DNA from: DASYQV01 sp036005125
GTDB taxonomy: Bacteria; Acidobacteriota; Vicinamibacteria; Vicinamibacterales; UBA2999
DNA: 27,088 bases
NCBI GenBank assembly: GCA_036005125.1
Contig: DASYQV010000008.1
Coordinates: 1-27,088, forward strand
Direction of reading: 5' to 3'
The notes under the pieces are model-generated. The model was not told the origin of the DNA and did no database searches. It was given only the letters and a program-made list of their open reading frames with translations. Below, in pieces: positions 8,405-14,777 of the stretch. A program made the position numbers and the translations under genes. The first letter of the stretch is position 1. Each line of letters opens with the position of its first letter.

Positions 8405-9475
8405 ATGCATGTGGGCCGCATCGTCCTCGCCTTGCTGCTGGCCACCGCCTCCATCCCATCGCACACACTACGTGCGAAGGGGACCCCGGCCGGTACTCGC
8501 GCGCAGCAGCCTCCCGTCGTCGACGTGACAATGCTCGGTCCGAAAGTTGGCGAGACAGCGCCCGATTTCGAGGCGCCGGATCAGCACGGCACGACCAGGC
8601 GATTATCAGCCCTGCTGGGATCCAGAGGCGCACTGCTCGTGTTCTACCGTTCGGCCGATTGGTGACCATACTGCCGGACGCAGCTCGTCGAGCTGCAAGG
8701 ACGTCTTCCCGATCTCACCAAGCAGGGTCTGACCGTCGTCGGCGTGAGCTATGACCCGGTCGAGACGCTTGCCACCTTCGCGAGGGCGCGTGGAATCACG
8801 TTCCCACTCCTCTCCGACAAGGGCTCGGCGATCATCCGGCAGTACGGTCTGTTCAACGAGACCGCTGCGGTAAACACTCGCGCGTATGGTGTGCCACACC
8901 CCGGAACGTTCGTGCTCGATCCCGCACGGAAAGTGACGGCGCGCTATTTCGAGCAGGAGTATCGGGAGCGGAACACCGCCGCGAGCATCATTGTGCGGCA
9001 AGGCGGCGCCGGACGGGGGCCGACGGTCACCGCCGCCAACGCGCATCTTTCAATGAAGGCCGTCGTCAGCGACGACACCGTCGCGCCAGGCTCGCGCGTC
9101 ACGCTGGCCGTTGATATCACGCCCGCCCGCAACATCCACGTTTACGCGCCTGGCGCTGAATACCAGGTGATCGAGCTGAAGCTCGATCCCAACCCGCTTG
9201 TCGTGACACATCCGGTCCGGTATCCCGAGTCGGAGAAGTATCACTTCAAACCGCTGAATGAAACGGTTCCTGTGTTCCAGAAGCCATTCCGATTAACGCA
9301 GGACGTGACCCTCGCCGCCACGCGCGAGGCACAGAAGACGCTCGCGAGCCAGACGACACTCGTGCTTTCCGGGAGGCTGGAATATCAGGCGTGCGACGAC
9401 GCGATCTGCTTCCGGCCCACGGCGATTCCGTTCACGTTCGAGTTGAAGGTCAAGCCGCTGGACCGGCCGAAGTAG
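8405..9475 (+). CDS. Predicted selenoprotein: exported redoxin (AhpC/TSA-like) fused to a DsbD N-terminal-like domain, in-frame UGA at codon 87
   Basis: 356 residues if TGA (8663-8665) is read as selenocysteine; the frame is open on both sides. Residues 1-25 look like a signal peptide. Residues about 45-185 are a thioredoxin-fold redoxin: GETAPDFEAPDQHG, then VFYRSADW-U87-PYC90-RTQLVELQ, GVSYDP, FPLLSD and GTFVLDP. Relatives have Cys where the TGA lies (SADWCPxC), so U87/C90 forms a UxxC redox pair. Residues about 205-352 resemble the DsbD N-terminal immunoglobulin-like domain, with C330-DDAI-C335 and TAIPFTFELKV. The protein probably reduces peroxides or exchanges thiols in the periplasm. 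A SECIS-like hairpin follows the TGA. The ATG at 8405 gives the signal peptide. Read conventionally, the gene would be two broken halves, which the precise TGA position argues against. No sel genes lie in the window. Confidence 0.88.
8680..8696 (+). promoter_or_regulatory. Bacterial SECIS-like hairpin downstream of the UGA
   Basis: GCAGCTC-GTC-GAGCTGC forms a perfect 7-bp stem with a GUC loop, inside the coding sequence. The loop begins 22 nt after the last base of the UGA (21 nt between), and its first base is G. Known bacterial SECIS elements place a short apical loop with an early G about 16-37 nt after the UGA, so this fits. It would bind SelB to deliver Sec-tRNA. Confidence 0.75.
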
Positions 9476-9479
9476 GTTC

Positions 9480-9534
9480 GGGGTCAGACCAGGGTCAGAA
9501 CGGGGTCAGAACGGGGTCAGAACGGGGTCAGACC
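9480..9534. repeat. Five tandem copies of the 11-mer GGGGTCAGAAC/C
   Basis: Units at 9480, 9491, 9502, 9513 and 9524 read GGGGTCAGACC, AGGGTCAGAAC, GGGGTCAGAAC twice, and GGGGTCAGACC. The array fills the gap after the selenoprotein stop and contains the stop codon of the convergent gene. It is the same unit as at 4269-4400. Confidence 0.9.
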
Positions 9535-11286
9535 CTGAGTACGACTCGACTCAAGGTTGGCAGAAATCGCACTCCGGGGCTCTGGTCGCGATTCATCGGT
9601 TCGAGTTGCCCGGCCTCGTGTCCCGAGCCTCGGGTCGCCAGCCAAGCCTAGCCGGTCGACGATCCGCTCGAGTCCGACCGTCCGCCATCCGGTGTTCGTG
9701 TGTCGGAAGAACACGTACACGGGGTGGACCCAGTTCGGTTGCTCCGCGTGGTGACTCGTGACACTCGCGCGAATGTAGCTCGCCGACTGGAGCTCCCGCG
9801 GCGCCTGGGCTCTTGGCGTGTGCACGACCGAGGGCTGGCCCACCGCCGTTGCCTCGCCCGTGTTGTTATCGAAGCGCGCCCACGCAACCCGATACTCCTG
9901 CGCGGCCGGCCCGAAGCGCAGATCCGCCGATGCATTCCGGAACGTCATCGTTCCGTCCCGCTCCATCGCGAAGTCGATGACCGGGTTCGTCGCGTTCAAC
10001 CAGCACCGCGCCGCCTTGTCGCGGCGGAGAATGATGACGTCACCGATGTAGATCTCGGCCCGGGGGTCGCTGAACTGACCGGTCTTCACGACGGCGCGGA
10101 TAGCGTCATCCGAAAACGCGGCAACACGCCGCGCCGCCCAGAACAGGTCGTCGGCTCGCGCGTTGCCGAATGCCGGATTCGGGTACTCCGGCTTCCACTG
10201 TTCCGCCGAGAAGAACGCGCCCTCGAAACGTCCCACCGACGGCATGTCCGGATACCGCACCTTGATCCAGGGCCGTACGTAAAACCCCAGCGTGAGCATG
10301 GTCAGAAACGTAGGTCGCGCTTCCCACAGGTATTCGTTGCCTGCCCGCGGCTTCTGCGCCTGTGTGCTGCCGCTGCCGAGCGTCGATCCGAAGTCGATCA
10401 GGTGGTGCTTCACGAGCGCCCGTCCATCCCGTCGGACGAGCGTATCGAGCGAGTTGATGCTGCGCGAATCGTCGTGGTTGAGCCACGCCGCGAAGACGCG
10501 CATCGCGCGGAGCTCGCGACGGTGTTCGTGCGAGAAGATGTCGTTCGGATCGTCCGACCGCGTGCTGTAGTAGCGGAACGGGCCGAGCGGCTTGCCCTCT
10601 ACTGCCTTGCTGGCAACCACGCGGTAGCTGCCGTCGGGATTGCGTGCTGCCTTGGCGAGGAGTGTCGTGAGGTCTTCCTCGGTCATCGGCGTACGCTGGC
10701 CCGTGATCTCGCGATGCAGCAGCGTCGTCGGATCGATCCGCAGGTCCTCGCGGCGGATCGTCGCCAGGTAGTTCTCGGGGACGTTGTAGCCGAGCGCGTG
10801 GAACACGGGCGTCGTCACGACCTCGGCCCCGGTAGCCATCTCCGGGTTCGACGGCGGATCGAACTTGATGAAATAGACATCGTTCCTGGCGTCGCGAACG
10901 GTCATGCCAGGTGTAATCCCTTCGGTCTTCGCGCCGACAACCAGCCATGGCCCCTTCGGGGCCCCGCCCGTGACCGACCCTCGTACGATCTCGTCCACCG
11001 ACATGGGACGAGCGAGGATTCGGTTCGTGAACCAGCTCGAGTCGGGGACCTCATCCAGCGTGTTGACGTTTTCGGCGCGGATGTTTGCCGTGTCCGCCGG
11101 ATTCATGAACGTGTTTTCCAGAAAGTCGTACGGATCGCTCAAATCCTGCACGGCGACGCCGCTCGCATCCTGCGTCTCCACGTCGGCGGCGATGGGATCG
11201 TCGGGAAAGAACTTCGGCGTCGCTCCGCGGCTCGATACAGCGCCCGCGGCGAACACGAGCGCGACGAACCAGCGCGTGAACTTCAT
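9517..11286 (-). CDS. Secreted protein of unknown function with atypical kinase-like motifs
   Basis: 589 residues from the ATG at 11286, which begins a good signal peptide (MKFTRWFVALVFAAGAVSSRG). A TTG at 11337 overlapping the upstream stop is possible but would bury the signal. Residues about 113-300 show a kinase-fold series: paired strands, YFIKFDPP with K141, a helix with E155 (TGAEVVTTPVFHALGY), hinge-like strands near YRVVASK, a catalytic-loop-like AAWLNHDDSRSINSLD (H271, D272, D273, N278) and HLIDFG (D298-F299-G300). This resembles HipA/CotH/Fam20-like atypical kinases, but I do not recognise the family. The C-terminal third is mainly beta and the last residues (RTQGLTPF) are encoded by the 11-mer repeat array. 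It is the last gene of an apparent operon with an Omp85-like barrel and an MFS exporter. Confidence 0.8.
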   Translation of the reverse strand: MKFTRWFVALVFAAGAVSSRGATPKFFPDDPIAADVETQDASGVAVQDLSDPYDFLENTFMNPADTANIRAENVNTLDEVPDSSWFTNRILARPMSVDEIVRGSVTGGAPKGPWLVVGAKTEGITPGMTVRDARNDVYFIKFDPPSNPEMATGAEVVTTPVFHALGYNVPENYLATIRREDLRIDPTTLLHREITGQRTPMTEEDLTTLLAKAARNPDGSYRVVASKAVEGKPLGPFRYYSTRSDDPNDIFSHEHRRELRAMRVFAAWLNHDDSRSINSLDTLVRRDGRALVKHHLIDFGSTLGSGSTQAQKPRAGNEYLWEARPTFLTMLTLGFYVRPWIKVRYPDMPSVGRFEGAFFSAEQWKPEYPNPAFGNARADDLFWAARRVAAFSDDAIRAVVKTGQFSDPRAEIYIGDVIILRRDKAARCWLNATNPVIDFAMERDGTMTFRNASADLRFGPAAQEYRVAWARFDNNTGEATAVGQPSVVHTPRAQAPRELQSASYIRASVTSHHAEQPNWVHPVYVFFRHTNTGWRTVGLERIVDRLGLAGDPRLGTRGRATRTDESRPEPRSAISANLESSRTQGLTPF

Positions 11287-11333
11287 CGCTTCTGCATCCT
11301 GGAGAGCGACAGCATGGTCATCGGCCTCCGTGC

Positions 11334-12545
11334 TCAAAAGGCCGAACTGAACTTCGTGAACTTCCGCACCCCCTCATGGCCGCCCATTGCCACGTCGAAT
11401 CGGAGGAAGACGTTCTTGTAGGTGTTGAACCGGAATCCAACGCCGTACGACGTCTTGAGATTGCCGAAACCGATATCCTCCCAGTCCCGACGCACCTCGC
11501 CCGCGTCGAAAAACAGCGCCATGTCGAGGCCCGAGAACGCTTCCCATCGGTACTCGGCGTTCATGAACAGGGCATTCTCGTCGCGGAAGCGGAACTCGCG
11601 GAAGCCGCGCAGCGAGTCGGAGCCGCCGATGTATGGCATGACGTAGAACGGCACGCGGTCGCCCTTCTCGTTGTTCACGTAGCTGACGCTGGCGCGCACG
11701 GCGAACACACGCTTCTTGTCGAAGATGGGGAAGTAGTGGGCCGCCTGGGCATCGAACCGGTGGAAATCGAACTGCCCCAGCGTCCGATCCTTCCAGGTGC
11801 CGAAACTCGCCCGCCACAATCCCCCGCTCCGCGCGTTGCCGGGATAATCGCGGTAGTCCACCTCGACGAACGGAGTGTAGTGCACGAAGGTCGGCTGCGC
11901 CGCAAGGCCAGGCACCTCCACGTCGGTGAAGATCTCTTCTGCCGACGGAAACCGCGGGTCGGTGCCGTGACCGATCTCTGGCTTATAGCGTCCGAGATCC
12001 GCGCCGAACCGCAACCAGCGAAGGACGTTTACGACCGCGCGGGCGCTGGAGTCGGTGCTGCGGATCTTGTAGCTCGTACGGTTCGAAACGCTCGATCCGT
12101 TGCCGAGGCCGAAGAAATCCTCCTCCGGAAAGTCGTGGTAGCGGAAGTTCGTCCACAGCTCGATGCGATCGCGCCAGAGCAGCGGCAGCCGCAGCTGCGC
12201 GTCGAACGCCTTGTAGGTTTTCATCGACAGCACGCCTGACACGTTCGCAAACAGCCCCTCGTTGAGCAGGTGTTTGCGGTAGCCGACGCCCATAGCGAAC
12301 CCGCTGCCGCTTGGGAGGCCGCCAGTCCGCGGATAGAACCCGTCGGCTACGGTGAGCCGCTCGATAATCCGCTTCTGCTCGACATAGAGGAGCGCTTTCT
12401 CAGCGCCCTTCGGCTTGTACGGCTCCAGGCTCCTCGCCTTCTGCTCGCGCATCTCTGCGAGCAGTTCCGCACGTGTTTCCTGTGCCTGGGCGTTTCCGGG
12501 CGTCAGCGACAGCGCGCCCGCGATGACAAGGACCAATCTCAGCAT
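11334..12545 (-). CDS. Omp85/BamA-like outer-membrane beta-barrel protein without POTRA domains
   Basis: 403 residues. A signal peptide (about 1-22, ending NAQAQ) is followed by a short helical region (EMREQKARSLEPYKPK) and then a barrel of alternating strands. The segment GGSDSLRGFREFRFRDENAL near residue 320 contains the (V/L)RGF motif of the lid loop of Omp85/TamA surface-antigen barrels (PF01103), and the chain ends in an aromatic residue (SSAF) as expected for BAM substrates. No POTRA repeats are visible, so it is unlikely to be the main assembly factor BamA. It could export or anchor a partner, possibly the secreted kinase-like protein encoded downstream. It starts 22 bp after the MFS stop. 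Confidence 0.8.
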   Translation of the reverse strand: MLRLVLVIAGALSLTPGNAQAQETRAELLAEMREQKARSLEPYKPKGAEKALLYVEQKRIIERLTVADGFYPRTGGLPSGSGFAMGVGYRKHLLNEGLFANVSGVLSMKTYKAFDAQLRLPLLWRDRIELWTNFRYHDFPEEDFFGLGNGSSVSNRTSYKIRSTDSSARAVVNVLRWLRFGADLGRYKPEIGHGTDPRFPSAEEIFTDVEVPGLAAQPTFVHYTPFVEVDYRDYPGNARSGGLWRASFGTWKDRTLGQFDFHRFDAQAAHYFPIFDKKRVFAVRASVSYVNNEKGDRVPFYVMPYIGGSDSLRGFREFRFRDENALFMNAEYRWEAFSGLDMALFFDAGEVRRDWEDIGFGNLKTSYGVGFRFNTYKNVFLRFDVAMGGHEGVRKFTKFSSAF

Positions 12546-12567
12546 GGAGGGCTCAGATTCCGGCTAT

Positions 12568-13833
12568 CTACACCTCGCGCACCCCGTGAGGATGAATCAG
12601 GAACCAGGTCCCGACCAGGCTGAGCAATATCCCGTTGACGAACAAGACGGCGGGGGGAGACGTCATGGTCGCCAGGTATCCGGCCACGAGGCTTCCAAGC
12701 GGCATGCCACCCCGGAACGCCACCATGTAGATGCTCATGACGCGCCCGCGCATCTCGTTCGGCGCGAGCAGCTGTGCCAGCGACGTGGCGAGCGAGAACA
12801 CCATGACGATCAGCGCGCCGCCGACCAGTAGAAGGACTTCGCTGAGCCACAGGGCGCGCGATGCTGCAAATGCGACAACGACCATGCCGAGCAGGAACTG
12901 CAGGCCGACAAGCGTCCGGCCCATGTGTGGAAACTTGCCGAGCCATGCCACGACGAGCGCGCCGCCGACGGCACCGCCGCCCGCATACGCCATGAGCCGC
13001 GTGTATTCGGAGATCCCGCCGCCGAACACGCGCTGCGCGAAGAGCGGCAGGAACGTCAGCAGCGGCAGCCCGAGGAACGTCGTCGTACACGCGAGCACCA
13101 TCAGGTTGAGGAGCGGCCGGTGCCCGAGCGCGTAGGCGAGGCCGCCGGCCAGCTCGTCGCGAAGGCGCAGGCCCGATACGACCGGTGTATGGCGCGTGTG
13201 CAGCGAGAGAATCGCGACGATGACGGCCAGAAATGAGAGACCGTTGAGGCCGAAGCACGCGGCCATCCCGAATGCCGCGAGCGCGGCGCCCGCCACGAGC
13301 GGCCCGATGACGCGCGCGAGGTTGAACTGGATGGAACTGAGCGCGATCGCGTTCGGCAGATGCCGTGTGTCGACGAGTAACGGTATCAGCGATTGGTAAG
13401 CGGGTCCGCCAAACGCCTGAGCAAACCCCGTGAGCGCCGATAGCAGCAGCACGTGCCAGATGCGGACGGCACCGGCGGCGACGAGCCCCGCCAGCGTGAA
13501 CGCCGCGCCCATCTGGATGTACTGCGACATCAGCAGCAGGCGCCGGCGATCCTGCCGGTCGGCCACGACGCCGCCAATCAGCGTGAACAGCAGGATCGGC
13601 AGCTCGCCGAAGAACGCATCGAGTCCCAGGAAGAAAGCGGACGAGGACCCGGTGATCGTGACGACCAGCCAGTTCTGCGCGACCTTCTGCATCCACGTGC
13701 CGATGGTGGACGTCAAGGCGCCACACCAGAGCACACGAAAATCGCGATAGGTAAGAGCTGCCGCGAGGCGGTGCAGTGGAGAAACGGGAGCGGCTGGCGC
13801 CGAAATCCCGGATTCTGAGGCGGTGGTACTCAC
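12568..13833 (-). CDS. MFS exporter (MFS_3 / EntS-like)
   Basis: 421 residues from the GTG at 13833, the best place before the LTYRDFRVLWCGALTSTIGTWMQKVAQ stretch; longer open frame upstream runs into the imuA promoter and gene on the other strand. The N-terminal pattern FRxLW-x-(A/G)-x-x-(S/T)-x-x-G-x-W-(M/V)-Q, GGVVADRQDRRRLL in the loop between helices 2 and 3, and about 11-12 hydrophobic segments place it in the MFS_3 (enterobactin exporter-like) group. Substrate unknown. It is divergent from imuA (71 bp between start codons) and probably heads an operon with the Omp85-like and kinase-like genes. Confidence 0.82.
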   Translation of the reverse strand: MSTTASESGISAPAAPVSPLHRLAAALTYRDFRVLWCGALTSTIGTWMQKVAQNWLVVTITGSSSAFFLGLDAFFGELPILLFTLIGGVVADRQDRRRLLLMSQYIQMGAAFTLAGLVAAGAVRIWHVLLLSALTGFAQAFGGPAYQSLIPLLVDTRHLPNAIALSSIQFNLARVIGPLVAGAALAAFGMAACFGLNGLSFLAVIVAILSLHTRHTPVVSGLRLRDELAGGLAYALGHRPLLNLMVLACTTTFLGLPLLTFLPLFAQRVFGGGISEYTRLMAYAGGGAVGGALVVAWLGKFPHMGRTLVGLQFLLGMVVVAFAASRALWLSEVLLLVGGALIVMVFSLATSLAQLLAPNEMRGRVMSIYMVAFRGGMPLGSLVAGYLATMTSPPAVLFVNGILLSLVGTWFLIHPHGVREV

Positions 13834-13857
13834 GAAACGGCCTTTGATCTTACCCTG

Positions 13858-13886
13858 TTGATCTTCCGCCGTTGTTTCGCTATATT
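13858..13886 (+). promoter_or_regulatory. Sigma70-like promoter of the imuA-imuB-dnaE2 cassette
   Basis: TTGATC (13858-13863), 17-bp spacer, TATATT (13881-13886). Predicted transcription start near 13892, about 13 nt before the imuA ATG, within the palindrome at 13887-13901. Confidence 0.6.
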
Positions 13887-13901
13887 TTCGCCGTTGGCGA
13901 A
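13887..13901. promoter_or_regulatory. Palindrome TTCGCC-GTT-GGCGAA, candidate SOS (LexA-type) operator
   Basis: Perfect 6-bp arms around 3 bp, directly after the -10 box and over the predicted transcription start. An extra TTCGC half-site (13876-13880) lies one helical turn upstream, and TGGCGAA recurs at 13906 and 13915 (though inside codons). imuA cassettes are normally LexA-controlled; the exact LexA box for this organism is unknown to me. Confidence 0.5.
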
Positions 13902-13904
13902 TAC

Positions 13905-14684
13905 ATGGCGAACATGGCGAATATCGCGCGTGCCGCGCTGGAATCAGCTCTTCGGGACAGAAAGCTCGACCGGACGTTGACGACCGCGCCGTGGTCGCCT
14001 GGCGACCGCGACCCGTCCGTGCTCGTGCCCACCGATGTTGCGGTGCTCGACACATGCCTGCATGGCGGGTTTCCTCGAGGACAGGTCTCTGAGATCGCCG
14101 GACCGTCATCGTCGGGCCGGACGGCGCTCCTGTTGGCGCTCGTCGGGGCGGCCACACGACGCGGGGAGATTGCCGCCATTGTCGACACGCTCGATCGCCT
14201 CGACATTGCCTCCACGACCGTGGCCGGAATCGATCGGACACATCTGCTGTGGGTGCGCGGGCAGGCGATCGCGGGCTCGCTGCCCGGGATCGAGCGGGCG
14301 CTCGACCGCGCGCTGAAGGCGTTCACGCTCGTGCTCCAGGCGGGCGGGTTTGGCGTGGTCGCTCTCGATGTCGCGGACGTGCCGGCGGCGGCGCTCACGC
14401 GTCTTCCGTTCACGACGTGGCTGCGCGTGCAGCGTATGGTCGAGGGAAGCGACACGGCCTGCGTGATCGTTGCCCCGCAGCCGCTCGCGCGAAGTGCCGA
14501 CGGCTTGACCCTCGTGCTGAACTCCTCGACGCCGCCCACACCTGGGTGGGCAGGGAACTCGAACCGCAGCCGCCGGCTTGCGGGTCTGGACGTGGCCGCG
14601 CGCGTCGTGTCGCCGCGCCGCCGCGTGGATGGTGAGATTGTTGTCCGATGCACGGTTGAGGACGTACGTAGGCCGGGTCTTTAG
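13905..14684 (+). CDS. imuA: ImuA, RecA-like accessory factor of translesion synthesis
   Basis: 259 residues from the ATG at 13905 (a second ATG at 13914 is also possible; an upstream TTG at 13872 lies in the promoter). It is a RecA/SulA-like P-loop protein: LDTCLHGGFPRGQVSEIAG leads into a degenerate Walker A, GPSSSGRT, with Arg for Lys as is common in ImuA. VVALDVADVP (about 146-155) is the Walker B-like strand. It helps ImuB and DnaE2 carry out SOS mutagenesis in the cytoplasm. The C-terminal residues RRPGL and the TAG stop come from the palindromic repeat at 14667-14721, so the native C-terminus may have been trimmed. ImuB starts 93 bp downstream. Confidence 0.85.
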   Translation: MANMANIARAALESALRDRKLDRTLTTAPWSPGDRDPSVLVPTDVAVLDTCLHGGFPRGQVSEIAGPSSSGRTALLLALVGAATRRGEIAAIVDTLDRLDIASTTVAGIDRTHLLWVRGQAIAGSLPGIERALDRALKAFTLVLQAGGFGVVALDVADVPAAALTRLPFTTWLRVQRMVEGSDTACVIVAPQPLARSADGLTLVLNSSTPPTPGWAGNSNRSRRLAGLDVAARVVSPRRRVDGEIVVRCTVEDVRRPGL

Positions 14685-14721
14685 ACCCGGCACTGCGCTG
14701 CATCTCAAGATGCGGCCTACG
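14667..14721. repeat. CGTAGGCC palindromic repeat element, copy A (imuA/imuB junction)
   Basis: Terminal inverted repeats CGTAGGCC/GGCCTACG enclose two hairpins: GGGTC-TTTA-GACCC and GCATCT-CA-AGATGC. Folded, it makes a three-way cruciform. The imuA TAG stop lies in the first loop. Confidence 0.9.
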
Positions 14722-14735
14722 ACCCAAGGATGCAG

Positions 14736-14758
14736 GCGCGGGTCTTTTAGACCCGCGC
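14736..14758. repeat. Hairpin GCGCGGGTCT-TTT-AGACCCGCGC upstream of imuB
   Basis: Perfect 10-bp stem with a TTT loop, sharing the GGGTCTTTTAGACCC core of the neighbouring repeat family. It ends 19 nt before the imuB ATG and may influence its translation. Confidence 0.8.
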
Positions 14759-14777
14759 GCAGTGGAAGTATCTGGAA

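Noticed and set aside
8663..8665. TGA as a nonsense mutation making a pseudogene
   Set aside because: It falls exactly at the catalytic cysteine codon, the frame is otherwise intact over 356 codons, and a SECIS-like hairpin follows. A random nonsense mutation is much less likely.
9480..9534. Possible CRISPR array
   Set aside because: Units are 11 bp and directly abutting with no spacers, and no cas genes are present.
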